Shown here: piece by piece, positions 10,577-22,784 of the stretch
How the letters are laid out: each line of letters opens with the position of its first letter
Position numbering within the stretch: the stretch's first letter is position 1
DNA from: Lepus europaeus
Taxonomy: Eukaryota > Chordata > Mammalia > Lagomorpha > Leporidae
Assembly (NCBI RefSeq): GCF_033115175.1
Contig: NC_084837.1
Location: 64,193,266 to 64,257,265 of the forward strand
DNA length: 64,000 nucleotides
Reading direction: 5' to 3'
Position numbers and translations under genes: made by a program
Notes under the pieces: generated by a model
What the model was told of the DNA's origin: nothing
Database searches by the model: none
What the model saw: the letters and a program-made list of their open reading frames with translations, nothing else

Positions 10577-13290
10577 ATGGTTTCTGTTTTATGTCATTAG
10601 ATTTGGGATGTTCTGTTACATCGTCATACTGAGTAAATCAGAGCTTTTGGCAAATTATCTACAATCCTAAAAGCTTTCCATGATATTATCAATGAAGAGT
10701 TGAGAAGCAAAAAAACTACCAATATTTTTTTTTAACTCAACCAACCAGACTAGAGGAAAAATTACCACCCATTTGCACTAAAGAAAATCACATTACACAT
10801 TATACGTCTGGGGTTGACTAGAGAGAGAGTCTAGGAGTAGGCACCCAGACAGTGGAGGGAACAGTGGGGAAGGTGCCCCTTGCAGGCGATTATGACAAAT
10901 ATCATGACATCATGAAAATGCTGGTGATGTCTTCACATTTGTCAGCTTTTCAAAATTTGTATTTTTGAGAGCTTATTTTATTGTTCTACATAAACATTCA
11001 CTTTTGTTCCTAATTTTGAATCAACTTGTAAGACCTTCAGGCTCCATAGGACGTAGCCCTTGTGTCACACCATCCAAAGCACTGTCTGTAGACGGCACCG
11101 TCCCCCAAGGCCTGGGAGGCACAGGCAGGTACCTGGGTATCCTCATGTTACCTGAGGCAGGAATTGGCTGGGGAACGTTCCGCCGGTCACCCTGGGAGTG
11201 CAGCCCAGAGGCAGTCCTCGTGACCACCTGCATGATGGTCTGCCCCAGAGGCAGTGCAGGCAGAGAGCCAGAGAGTCCCCGGATCAAGCCTTGCCTGACT
11301 AGAGGGAAGCTGCCTGGTTTGATTTTTCAGTTGAGTCTCAGCATCTCCTCCCTTTAACTCTGGGAAAGACTCAGTCATGCCCCTTCCTCTCCCGTCCCTC
11401 CCCTGGAATGGCACTCAGTGACGGTGCCGTGGAAGGCAGGAGGCAGCTGACAGGGGTGGAGGAAGACACGGGGCTAATGCCCAGCCGAGTCTCAAACCCC
11501 AGCAAAAGTCCCGAAGCAGGAAGTGGCACAGCTGGCAAGATGTATGGTGTGGGGTAGGGATGATGTGCGCTCCAGCACTGGGCACCAATTACCCTGTCGA
11601 GAGCAAGGCATGGGTGGGTCTGTGCACTTGGCTCATGAGGGAGAGGTGACACTCTGCTGACGAGTGAAAAAGGACCAGTTCCTGGCCAGGACTGCTCAGG
11701 ACCAAGCTGGGAAGGGACCTCAAGCTTCTCCCCACACTCTGGGGCCAGTCGAAAGGATGAGTCTCCCTCTAAGCGAGGGGCAGGCTACCCCTCTGCCGAT
11801 CTGTCTCTTCACCTGACAAGTGCTCACCCAGCGTACCAGGCACTGGAGAGCCAGCCCAGTGGAAACAGGCCTGACGCCCACTCGCGGAGCTCCGACCCGT
11901 GTACCAGCCTCCTTCCACTCCATGTTTCTTGGCTGATGGAGCCCTTCTGTGTTTTGGAACCTCACTCGGCAGGCTCTGGAGTGCTGGGACAGGTATCCGT
12001 TCCAGAGCAGAGCCCCTGGAATCTCAGGGAACAGCGTGGAGGAGCTGTAAACAAACGTCACCCAGCTAATTATGTCTGCGTGGAGCCGACAGCAGCAGGT
12101 ACGTGATCTTCCGGGTGAGTCAGGAAACCAGAGCGTGTCTCAAGAGCTCCTGACGTGCCTGGACCAGCCTGCCCCCGACTCCCGCGCCTCTCCCCAGTGG
12201 CTCTCCCAGCCCTGGGAGCTGTCCCCACCCTCGCTCCACCCCAGTGTTTTTCTCTCCTTGATCTTTCCACAAACCTTCCATACACCGGAAACTTACGTGA
12301 TTTAAATGTCTTGTGTTTTTGTATTCGATCTTCTAATTTTAAGACAGAGATTTTTATACACTCTGAAAACATAAGCCAAACCTGAGCTGTTGCGAGCCTG
12401 ACTTTGGTGGCCAGCAAATCTCAATGGGATCCTCACCCTCACCCCCACCTCAACTCCAGCAATGACCTCTACCCACCATGGGCGTGGCAGAAGCCCCTTG
12501 CCAGCCCCCACATCCAGAGGGTCAGCAGCACTCTCCTCCTACTACTCACCAAAAAGTGAAAGAGACTTCCTGTATATTCCTAACAAAGCAACAACCCCAG
12601 AGGCAGTCTGGGGGCCAGCGAGCTGCTTGCCTGGAGTCTGGCTGTGGGCACACCTGTGCCACCTGCGAGCCAGCCTGCTCCTTTCCTGTGCCCAAGGAAG
12701 CAGCGCCTGAGACCTCCCTCCTCTGGCACCACACTGGGGCCAGCGTGGAGCCCAGTCCTCGTCATCACATTCCCCCGGCAACTGCTGGCCTCGCCTCCCG
12801 CCGCAGGGTTCCAGTGTAAATGTGCCTGCACGGTTTTGAGCCCTGCCACGTCCTATTCCTGCCTAAAGCAAATGGCAGCTGCGGCTGAAGCCAGAGGCGC
12901 GAGCGAGGAGGGCACTTCAGGCCCCTTGTGCTGCAAGGCTCAGAGCCAGCACTCCAGAGAGGAGGCCTGAGCACCGAGGAGAAGAAAGGCCTTCCAGGCC
13001 GCACTCATTGCCTTGCACCTGTTTGAGCAAAGCTTTGAACTGGGGGTCCAGCGAATACAGGGCACCTCAGGAGGCCGCACGCAGCAGGAGAGGAGAGGAG
13101 GACGCCCCAGTGTGGGAACAGTGGGAGAAGGACATGGATCCCAGGCGTCCGAGTAGCTCCTCCTCCCAGCCCCATACCTCAAGCACAATTTCCACACAAG
13201 CAAAAGATCTGGGTGAAATCCTGTAAGCGCGGGCTGGGTCTATGCCCTGGGGACAGTCGTGTCCCTGGGAGGAGCCCCTCATCCGAAGAG
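10577..13290. other. Intergenic, no gene recognised
   Basis: 2.7 kb of mainly unique sequence upstream of PLA2G4D. Short open frames occur on both strands without a recognisable domain, splice pattern or family resemblance. Confidence 0.5.
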
Positions 13291-13607
13291 GCTAAGGGTG
13301 TTGCACCCAGCCTGTGATGCCGGCATCCCGGCATCCTGACATCCCGTATGAGGGCCAGTTTGGGCCCCGGCTGCTCCACTTCTGTTCTAGCTCCAAGCTG
13401 ATGCACCTGGGAGGGCAGCAGAGGATGGCCCAGTGTTAGGATCCCTGAACCCTCATGGAGACCTGGATGAAGCTCCTGGCTTCAGCCTGGCCCAGCCCTG
13501 GCTGTTAACGGCCATCTGGGGAGTGAACCAGCGAATGGAAGATCTGTCTCTCTCTCCCTGTCTGTAAGTCTGCCTTTCAAATAAATAAATCAATCTTTAA
13601 AAAAAGG
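13291..13607 (+). repeat. C-repeat SINE
   Basis: Degenerate head with a small CATCCCGGCATCCTGACATCC triplication-like stretch, then the normal body and tail. Confidence 0.85.
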
Positions 13608-13818
13608 AAGGAAAGAAGGAAGGAAGGAAGGAGGGAGGGAGGGAGGGAGGGAAAGAGAGAGAGAAAGAGAGAGAAAGAGAAAGAGAGAGAAAAGAGAGAA
13701 AGAGAGAAAGAAAGAGAAAAAGAGAAAGAGAGAAAGAAAGAGAAAAAGAGAAAGAGAGAAAGAAAGAGAGAAAGAGAGAAAGAAAAAAGAAAGAAAGAAG
13801 GAAGGAAAGAAAGAAAGG
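13608..13818. repeat. 210-bp pure purine tract (GGAA/GAAA/GA)n
   Basis: Nearly uninterrupted purine strand growing out of the SINE tail: GGAA units, then GGGA, then GA and GAAA units. It is a candidate triplex-forming microsatellite. Confidence 0.95.
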
Positions 13819-14459
13819 GTCCAGGTAGGGCAGGAACCAGTGCTCCTCATATCCCTAGGCCCCTTGTGGTATGGAAGGATCTAGAAGTCTTCTTGAGCTC
13901 CCATTGGGGTATAGCCATGGCTAAGCTGGGAACCAGAGGCTTGCCCAGGGCTGCCACAGAGAGGGGTAGGTGTTGTCAAGCTATGGAGTGGCCAGCCTGA
14001 GCCAAGGCCAGCCCTGACCTGGCCAGCTTAGAACAGAACAGTGGTCCCGCTGGCTGGGGTTTCAGCCATGAGTGCAAGCAGGAGGCCAGAGGCTAGTGCA
14101 GGCCTATCTCAGAAGACCACAAGCAGGTTCTAGACCACAACCCCACCACCAGACACAAGGCCATCAAGGCGTCCCCTGTGCTTGGCGGCCAGCCTGGCTA
14201 CATGGAACAGGCGTCTCTGAAATAAGCGGAGTTTACTCAAAGCTAAACTTCCCAGACCTCTGTATCCTACCCTTACACAATATCCCAAGGTCTGGCACTG
14301 AGAAATAAGACACCTCGACCTACAGAAGAGAAGAAAACCCAAACAGGGTACATGGCACGTGGGGAAAGATTCAGAGGGGAGGCTTGGACGAGGGGCCGGT
14401 GCTTCCCGGGTATTGCTACACATTTCCAGTATTCCATGCTATTTAAAAATGCAGTACTG
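13819..14459. other. Intergenic, no gene seen
   Basis: Unique sequence between two SINEs; nothing recognised. Confidence 0.45.
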
Positions 14460-14757
14460 GGGGAGGCGTTTGGCCCAGCAGTTTTGATGCCCCTTTGATG
14501 CCCACCTCCCATATCAGAGTGTCTGGGTTCAAGTCCCAGCTCTGCTCCTGATTCCAGACCCTGGGAGGGAGCAGGTGACGTCTCAAGAGCTTGGGCTCCT
14601 GCCACCCACGTGGGAGACCCAGACTGAGTTCCTGGCTCCTGGCTTCGGCTTGACCCAGCCCTGGCTATTGTAGGTTTTGGGGAGTAAAACAATGGATGGA
14701 AGATTTCTGTCTCTCTCTCCCTCTGCCTTTCAAATGAGGCAGATAAATAAACATGGA
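14460..14757 (+). repeat. C-repeat SINE, diverged
   Basis: GAGGCGTTTGGCCCAGCAG head, CACGTGGGAGACCCAGACTG body, tail CAGATAAATAAACA. Confidence 0.82.
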
Positions 14758-15066
14758 AATAGAAAGAGGAGCACTGTCATTTGTATTGTGTGAGATGCTG
14801 CTGTGGCATCATTCGGCACCCAAATTCAGCCCATGTGGCTGCTGGGAACGCCTCCCCGCTTCCCTGCCCCTTCCCACAATCCATCCTGTCTTTGGCACTC
14901 AGCTCCTACACAGCCAGTCTCTACCCATATTCCACTGCCACGCTTCCAAAAACAAAGGCTGAGCAGAGGAGCCCTCCCCAGCAGGTGTCCCCCGAGGTGT
15001 GGGGGGCTGGGCACCTATCAGGACCCCTCCAGGGAGAGGAGTGGTCCAGAAGCAGAAGTCCTGGGA

Positions 15067-15184
15067 GGCCCACTCCTGGAAGCCGTGGATGGAAGGCAGG
15101 GGACTGGTTCCCTCAGGGCTGGCCCGTGAGAATATGGGGAGGAGGGCACTACAATCAGAGGTGTCACAGCCAGGATGATAGGGG
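15067..15184 (+). repeat. 118-bp direct repeat, copy A
   Basis: About 90 percent identical by eye to 16999-17116. This copy lies in otherwise unique sequence and so is the likely source. Confidence 0.85.
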
Positions 15185-15344
15185 GCAGAGCCCTATAAAC
15201 CTTCCTTCCAGCATTTAAAATAGGAAACCCTAGCAAGTGCATCATGAGGCCAAGGTCAGTGACCCTATTATCCCGTTTATACTGAAAATACCCACTGAAT
15301 ACAACTCCTCCCTGCACAGAGGCAGGCACTGTAACTCCATTTTT

Positions 15345-15378
15345 ACACTTGATCTTAGCATAAAGGCTGAGAAGCAAT
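15345..15378 (-). pseudogene. U2 snRNA 5'-end fragment
   Basis: Read on the minus strand, the sequence starts ATTGCTTCTCAGCCTTTAT and continues GCTAAGATCAAGTGT. This is the first ~34 nt of U2 snRNA with about four differences. The rest of U2 (Sm site, 3' loops) is absent, so it cannot be functional. Confidence 0.72.
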
Positions 15379-15387
15379 GTAACTGCA

Positions 15388-15692
15388 CTTTTAAAAAAGA
15401 CTATTTGAAAGGCAGAGTTACACAGATTGATTGATTTTCTATCCACTGGTTCACTCCCCAAATGACTGCAATAGCCAGGGCTGTGCCAGGCTGAAGCCAG
15501 GAGCCAGGAGCCTTCATCCATATCTCCCACATGGGTGCAGGGGCCAAGTACTTGGGCCATCTTCTGCTGCTTTCTCAGGCACATTGGCAGGGAGCTGTAT
15601 AGGAACTGGAGCAGCTGGGACTTGAACCTGTGCCCAAATGGGATGCCAGTGTCCCAGGCGGCAACTTAACCCACTAGGCCATAGTGCCAGCC
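15388..15692 (-). repeat. C-repeat SINE
   Basis: Starts 10 bp right of the U2 fragment. Reverse body with ATCCACTGGTTCACTCCCC, ending AGGCCATAGTGCCAGCC. Confidence 0.9.
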
Positions 15693-15977
15693 ACTATACT
15701 ACATTTTCAACCACACCAAGGTACATTCTACCTAAAAAACACTTCTCTATAGTTCCTTAATCTTTAAGGAAATGAATAGTTATAATCACCAAGGCAACAT
15801 TTCTATTGCAAGAACAATGCATACTCTAGTTCTATTTTTTCTTGAATACCTGGACTATAAATGCAGCAGTACTGCAGTTAGTTAAGACAACCCCAAACAG
15901 AAGGTGCTATGTGCATGAGATAACTCTCCAGTCCAAGAGAGCAAGTGCTTTCTTTGAACCAAAAACACACAGCTAGA
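15693..15977. other. Intergenic, no gene seen
   Basis: AT-rich unique or old-repeat sequence. Confidence 0.4.
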
Positions 15978-16257
15978 TTTTTCTTTTTAAAGATTTATTT
16001 ATTTATCTGAAAGTCAGAGTTACAGAGAGAGGGAGAGAGAGAGAGAGAGAGATATCTCCTATCTAGTGACTCATTCCCCAAATGGCTGCAAAGGGTGGAA
16101 CTGGGCCGGGCTGGAGCCAGGAGCCAGGAGCCAGGAGCTTCCTCTGGGTCTCCCACATGGGTGGAAGTGCAGCACCTGGGACTTGAACAGGTGCCTATAT
16201 AGAACGTGCTGGTGTTGCAGGTGGCGGCTTTACCTGCTGCACCACAACACCAGCCCT
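15978..16257 (-). repeat. C-repeat SINE with central deletion
   Basis: Reverse orientation. The segment between CCCACATGGGTG and the GGGACTTGAAC part is shortened by about 80 bp. Confidence 0.88.
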
Positions 16258-16315
16258 AGGATATCTTCTTAACGAGATCTATTTAGCATCTTTTTGTAGA
16301 GGTTGCAATCTTTTA

Positions 16316-16571
16316 AGATACAGCACCGCCTGGGATACCTTCCCATCCAGCTCTCTGCTATGGTCTGGGAAAGCAGCAGCAGATGGCCCAAGTTCTTAGG
16401 CCCCTGCACCTACGTGGGTGACCTGGATGGAGTTCTATGTTCCTGGCTTCAGATCAGCCCGGCTCCAGTCATTGAGGCCATCTGGGGAGTGAACCAGCCA
16501 GTGGAATCTCTCTCTCTCTCTCTCTCTCTCTGTGACTCTTTGAAATAAATAAATAAATAAATCTTTCAAAA
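16316..16571 (+). repeat. C-repeat SINE, 5' truncated
   Basis: Lacks the tRNA-like head and starts in the middle (ATCCAGCTCTCTGCTATGG). It has a CT run at 16508-16532 and the tail AAATAAATAAATAAATAAATC. Confidence 0.88.
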
Positions 16572-16859
16572 GAAAAAGATGTCCTCAAATGCCAAGTGTG
16601 TGAGTTTTGCTGCAAACACAGTGTTCTGTCTAACTTTGTTTAAAATATTTGGCCAACAAATTGGTAAGAATCATTTACTGCTATAGTTTTACTGATTCTG
16701 TGACTATTTTAAAATTTACTTTAAATGAGTGAAGTTGAACATTTTTTCCTTTTGTTATACACAGCTCATGCAGCCCATGCCTGGCCTCTCCTGGACTGTG
16801 GTCTTTTTGAATTTTTATCTGTTCAACTCTTTATTCAGTGGAGCCAATAAGCTTTCCAC

Positions 16860-17315
16860 TATAATGTAAATTTTTGCAAGTGTTGTCTCAAAAAATAGTA
16901 AATGAACAAATATGGGGATAAAAGAAGATAATCGCTGATCAAAGGGACAAAGTCTCATTAGACTGGAGGAATAAGTTTTCGTGGGTATCATGCTGCATGG
17001 CCCACTCCTGGAAGCCGTGGATGGAAGGCAGGGGACTGGTTCCCTCAGGGGCTGCCCCATGAGGACATGGGAAGGAGGGCACTAAATTCAGAGGTGTCAC
17101 AGTCAGAATAATAGGGGACATTATATAGTTCAAGATTGCTAAAGCAGATTTTCGGTATTCTCATCACACATATACAAAAATGATAAATAAGTGAGGTGAT
17201 GGATATGTCTGTTTAATTAAATAGTCCCATAAGGTAGACATAGATCAAAACGTAACATTGTACCCCATAAATATACACGACTTTTTTTGGCAATTAAAAA
17301 TAAATTGAATTTTTT
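16860..17315 (+). mobile_element. L1 3' end (old), interrupted by copied segment
   Basis: Typical L1 3' UTR phrases: GACTGGAGGAATAAGTTTTCG, GAGGTGATGGATATGTCTG, TGTACCCCATAAATATACA, and an A/T-rich end. The 118-bp repeat copy B sits inside it. Confidence 0.75.
16999..17116 (+). repeat. 118-bp direct repeat, copy B
   Basis: Same orientation as copy A, 1932 bp away. It interrupts an L1 3' end and is therefore the derived copy. Confidence 0.85.
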
Positions 17316-17347
17316 TTTCTTGAAAAAAATTATCCCTCTCACATCTA

Positions 17348-17694
17348 CTTTTTTTTAAAGATTTATTTATTTATTTGAAAGTCAGAGTTACACAGAGAGA
17401 GTAGAGGCAGAGAAAGAGAGAGAGAGAGAGAGAGGTCTTCTATCTGATGGATCACACCCCAACTGGCTGCAACGGCCGGAGCTGCGCCGATCCGAAGCCA
17501 GGAGCCAGGAGCTTCTTCCAGGTCTCCCACATGGGTGCAGGGGCCCGGGGACTTGGGCCATCTTCCACTGCTTTCCCAGGCCATAGCAGAGAGCTGCATC
17601 AGAAGTGGAGCATCGAGGTCTTGAACCGGTGCCCATATGGGATGCCAGCCCTGCAGGTCAGGGCGTTAACCTGCTGTGCCACAGCACCAGCCCC
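17348..17694 (-). repeat. C-repeat SINE, full length
   Basis: Reverse orientation with a well kept tail and body, ending GCCACAGCACCAGCCCC. One of the younger-looking copies. Confidence 0.93.
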
Positions 17695-19530
17695 TTACAT
17701 CTACTTAAAAAAAAAAAAAAAAACACTAGACAAGTTTGAAATTGCACTCGCATTTCTCTGGCATGTTTCAGGAAAGTTATGGCCTCAAAGTCAGTAAGTA
17801 AGAAGCAGGTGCCTCACCTGAGGCAAAGGACCCGGAAGCACAGCCCCTGACCACGCCCCCGGCTCGTACAGAGGGCTTTACGGCGGCTGTGATGATTGGC
17901 TCCTGACTCCAGGATAACATCTTGGCCACACTTAATTTATTGAGATCAGAGTTTCTGAAACTATCAAACACAAGGGTATACCAAATAATTTGTGAAAAAT
18001 GGGATTAACAGACAAGTGTGTCTTTGCACACACACACACACACAATTGGAATCCTGGTATCGTTTTTTCATACTATGCATTTTCCATGAACATTTTGAAC
18101 ACCACCCTTCCCCCGCACCCCACAAGGGTGCTTCTCACCCTGCTTATCCCTCCCCAACCGCTCACCCCACAGCCAGGCGGCTGCTCAGCCTGAGCCCTGC
18201 TGCCGCTGTGTTTAAAAGGGTGGAGGAGGGATGAGACCAGCAGGCCAGGTCAGAATGAGCCTCCTGGTCAGCAACCTAAAATCTGTCGACCCTGGAGAGG
18301 TGTGGACTATTTGGTGGATCCAAGGGGTTTGGGAGTGAGGAACAGACTTGGTCATCAGAAGACGGGTTTGTGAAAGACCAGGCTCACACCTGCAGGCACC
18401 AGCTCTTGCATGGGGCTCAGCTGCCAGGAGTAACGGGCCCTGTTTGCAGTTAACATGCCTGGCCCAAGTTCAAGGAGCTGAGTGGGGAGAAGGAGCTCAG
18501 GCCCATCAGCCCGCAGCCAGGAGGAGGCTGATCAGAGAAGGCACCGAGTCGTGGGCAGGGGGCGGGGCAGCTGGAGAGCGTAGGGGAAGCAGAGAAAGGA
18601 TGGTGAAGCAGAAACTGAGAGCAGCAACCAAAGCAAAACAGCCATCAAGACGCAATGAGGCCCGGAAGAAGACAAAGAAGTGTGCACCGTGCACGATTCC
18701 CGGGATGCCAAGACCCGGAACAGACAAAATTCATCTGCGGTGACAGAGGTTAAAGCTGCTGCTCCCCTCGGCTGGGAGCCTTCTCTGGAAAGAGGCACAG
18801 GGATCTTCACGCAGGATGGAAATGTTCTGTGTCTTGGTTAGAGTGTTGCTGACTCGGATGCATACAGATATATACAGCCGTAACCATGCTTCCAACTCTA
18901 CCTCTGTGACACGGTACTGTCTATGTTACATTCAATAGAAAATTACAAGAAAAACACTAGGATTCCATACTTGGGAGTTGGGGGCAGGGAGCTAAAAAGC
19001 CATCTGACTTCTGGTTCAAACCCTAGAAAAACTCAGACAACTTTAAAGGCAAAGGTGCAGGTGAAAGGGAAAATAGGAGACTAATGGACCACCTTGACCT
19101 GCCCAGCCCCAGCGGAAGATGAAAGGTTTCCTGTCGGTGGAGGGCACAGAGCACAGCTGTGAACTGACACCTGTGGCGAGAGTCCTCACGCTGAAATGTG
19201 AATCCCCCACCTCCTTCCCCACTCAGCCAACTTCTCAGCTCCCCTTGCACCAGCACTGCCGCCCCCACCGGGAAGAGAACCAAAGACTCCCTTGCCAGGA
19301 AGCTGGCCAGCACAAGAGGAAAAAAGCAAACAGAAAAGACACCAGTGCGGGAGAGTCCCGGGTTCTTGTCTGATCAACCTAGAAGGAAGTCCCCATTCTG
19401 CAAGCTCCGGCTGTGTGCGTGGCTTCAGCAATGGCTGCAGTGCCCCACTAGTGACCGTGAGCCGGCAGCTGGGGGTCACCACACACTTGCATAGATCCTC
19501 TAATGTGACGGAACAGTAAAGCTACAAGCC
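17695..19530. other. Intergenic, with CA repeat and L1-like relic
   Basis: No gene recognised. A (CA)n run lies at 18027-18043. At about 18790-18960, GGATGGAAATGTTCTGTGTCTTGG and the following sequence resemble an old L1 3' end. A short Lys/Arg-rich open frame at 18348-18743 is judged a chance frame. Confidence 0.5.
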
Positions 19531-19858
19531 AGGAGCCAGTGTGGTCACGCAGCAGGTGCAGCGATGTGGTGGCACACCTCACATCAGAGCACTGGTTTGA
19601 GTCCCGGGCGCTTGGCTTCCGATCCAGCTCCCTGATAATGCACCTGAGAAAGCAGCAAGACACAGCCCAAGTACTTGGGTCCCTGCCACCACGTGGGGGA
19701 TCCAGATGGGGTTCCTGCCTCTTGTCTTCGGCCTGGCCCAGCGCTGATGGTTGCAGCCCTTTGGGGAATGAACCAGTGGGTGAAAGATCTCTCTGTGTCT
19801 CTCCTTCTCTCTCTGTCACTCTGCCATTCAAATAAATAAAATAAATCTTTAAAAAAAA
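19531..19858 (+). repeat. C-repeat SINE
   Basis: Head AGGAGCCAGTGTGGTCACG through ATGAACCAGTGGGTGAAAG; tail AAATAAATAAAATAAATCTTT. Confidence 0.88.
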
Positions 19859-20968
19859 CACTACAAACCAAATAAAGAGACTTTGAGAAAGCAGAGATGC
19901 AGGAAGCATGAGAAAACGTTTAATTACCTGTAATTAATCTCTTCGAGATATAAAGATAATGTACCTATGAAAAAAGGGAGGGGAAATGCCATGAAATGGA
20001 ACATTTGGGGAATATAAAGGACCCCTGCACACTAGAAGCATGAGGGTAGAAGTGAGAAAAAATCGATAGAAGAATGATAAAGTTGAAAAGCTCTGAGAAA
20101 CAAAACCCCAAAGACAAAGCAATGGAAATAGGAGTTTTAAAATAGGAAAATGTGAAGGATTGTGCCTGGAAGCCCAATATTTTCCCATCAGGAGTTCCAG
20201 GAGTGGTTAACAGAGGAAACAATTAGAGCAAATCATGAAAGAAGTAGTACAAAAGAGTCCTAACAGGAGACTCTCCAGGTGTAAGCCTGAGGACAGAGCA
20301 AACCAAGGTCCTCCACAGAGGCGTGCATTCCAGAAGCCTAGAAAAAAGAGCATCTGGAGGAAAAAGCACACAGAGGACTGGAAATCGTAATGGGATTGAA
20401 GTCGCCAACAGCGATGCAGGAGGTTAGAAGGCAGTAGCAAAATGTCTTGGAAATTCTGATGGAAAATGGCTTCTGACTCAGTATTTTATTCCCACTCAAA
20501 ACTAAGCATATGCAGAAATGCAAAATCTCAAAAAAAAAATTGTTTTGACCTTTCCCATGAGCTACCCACGCAATGCTTTATAAACTTTGAAGTGCCATGG
20601 GTCGCTGTTACCCTGAAGATTCTGATTCAGCGGGTCTGGGTGGGTGGAGAGACCCACACGCAGTAGTTCTAACAAGCTCGCAGCTGATGCCGGTACTGCT
20701 GATGCATGGCCCACACTGAAAAGGGAGGTCTGAGAGGATGTGCCCTCCCACGATGAGGCAGCGCCAAGAATGGGGAAAGAACAGGATCCATCAAAAGCAA
20801 GTTAAAGGGAGTATCCAGAACAGTGCTGCCGGGAAGCCCCAGGCCTCTGCTGAAAAGGAAACCAGGCTCAGTGTGTGGGGGTGGGGTGGGGGTGGGTGGG
20901 GGTTGGAGGTTGGAGAGGAGATAATTATGCAGCCATGATTCCCTGCTATGGTGGAAAGGAACCACTGG
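19859..20968. other. Intergenic, purine/AT-rich, L1-like
   Basis: Adenine-rich plus strand without a usable open frame, in the style of old L1 bodies; family not determined. A G-rich run is at 20877-20905. Confidence 0.35.
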
Positions 20969-21317
20969 GAGGGCTCCGTGGCACAACAGCTTAAGCCACC
21001 GCTGCCATCCCATATCACAGGGCCAGTTTGAGTCCTGGCTGCTCTGCTTCTGATCCAGCTCCCTGCTAATGCACCTGGGAAGGCAGCAGATGATGATCCA
21101 AGGACTCAGGTCCCTGTCACTCATGTGGGAGACCCCGATGGAGTTCCTGGCTCCTGGCTTTAGCTTGGCCTAACCCTGGTGGATATGGCCATCTGAGGAG
21201 TGAACCAAAAGATGGAAGATATTCTCTCCCTCTCTCCCTCCCACCCGTTTGTGTGTGTGTGTGTGTGTGTGTGAGTGATGCTGCCCTTTAAATAAATTAA
21301 TTAATCTTGGAAAAAAG
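20969..21317 (+). repeat. C-repeat SINE with (GT)n
   Basis: GGCACAACAGCTTAAGCCACC head. The CT stretch before the tail has become a (GT)n microsatellite at 21250-21274. Confidence 0.9.
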
Positions 21318-21794
21318 CAGAAACCATTTACACATGACAACCAGTTTCCATCCTCCAGTGTTGCAGGACCCACAGCTGCAAAGTGCAGCTCAGAGGCAGC
21401 TCACACCCTTCCCATGCTCCCTTCCAACAGAGGCCCCTGGGCAGGAATCACCAGGTGAAGGCCAACAGCAAGTTCGGGACGGTGCTGAGACTTCTGTATA
21501 TGCAGGGGACACTCAGCCTGCTCCTGGAGGAGACTGTAAAGACCACCTGCCACACTGCAGCTGCTGTTCTCCTTCCTGATTTCAGTAAGTCAGCAGCGAC
21601 AAATGCTCAGTGCCCAGTAGCTTAGCCAGCAAGTTTTCAGCTGCAGTACCGGGAACCAAACTCAAACTGGCTTAGGCAGGAAAGCAACAGAATTTCATGA
21701 AGCCTAGGGGCAGCCACAAGAAAAGTTCAAATCCTACCTTCAACATTCAACCACGTGACTCGGAAAAGGAGCTTAATTAAATTGCCCATAAGCA

Positions 21795-21908
21795 AGGATG
21801 ACAGAAATGTTGTTGTGAATATGAAAGGAGTTAACATCGTCAAGTACTTAGAACAGTGCCTGGTGCGTAGCTAACACTCAATGGATATTAGCTATTGTTT
21901 TTATAAGC
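21795..21908 (+). repeat. MIR, 3' part
   Basis: GTTAACATCGTCAAGTACTT then AGAACAGTGCCTGGTGCGTA and CAATGGATATTAGCTATT follow the MIR 3' consensus. Confidence 0.8.
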
Positions 21909-22784
21909 ATAATTCAGGATTCAAAACAAATCTGGAGGATAGAATTTACCCTGGACACGCTGGCATGTAACTGCAGGACACGAATCATGAAGAACAAATA
22001 TCAAGAGCTATGTTGCATACAAAGGAGTGACAATTAGTCTGGGCAAGTCTCAACAGCAGTCACAAAGCCCGAAGAAAGTGACTGTTTTCAAAATAATGAG
22101 ATGAAAGACCGTGTCAGCGGAGGAGTTCCTGACTAGTCTAACGTTTGTTTAGGGCTGAGCCTTAAATGAAGCGTTTAGCAGATTGACAACTGAAGGTTTG
22201 GCTCTCACAGGTCTCGCCAAGCCCTTCTAAAGATTTACTCCAGGAAGAAGGAAATAGAACTAAGAACAAATGTTGAAATGTCAGATGTCCCAATAGACAG
22301 TAAGTTATTAAACCGGAATACTGACTCTGCAAATAGTCATCACTCTCATGACTAATATGAGGGATAAAAACTGAAAGAAGGAAAGAAAGCCCCAACCAAC
22401 AAGTGAAATGGGAAGGCACACGGAGCAAAGCATCCAAAGGCCCTGCTGCTCTACAGCAGGATAAAGAAATGGATTACTTTACATTTTATTAAAATGTCGA
22501 GGTGCTTCCAAAAAGATTAGAAATAATTCCCGAGACAACAAAGAGGGACAGAAAACAAAAACAATGCAAAAGAATTCAGGGAAAGAGATTGCAAAAAGCA
22601 GGATGAACAGAAAACAAAATAACCTGGTAGTAATGAACCCTTTATGTCAATAATCTCAATAAGTATTAAGGTGCCAAAGCCATCAATTAGAAAGGTAACT
22701 TTAATTTACTATATGCTTGAGTGTTTTCATAATAAAGTTTTAAAAAGGGAGCTGGCCAATCCAGAAGTTAAAAGATCCTCTACT

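Noticed and set aside
13590-13850. Phe/Ser/Leu-rich membrane-like open frame
   Set aside because: Pure product of the purine microsatellite read on the other strand.
18348-18743. Basic open frame (131 codons, Lys/Arg-rich) as a ribosomal-type retrogene
   Set aside because: No recognisable family, no A-tail or target duplication, and no matching upstream context.
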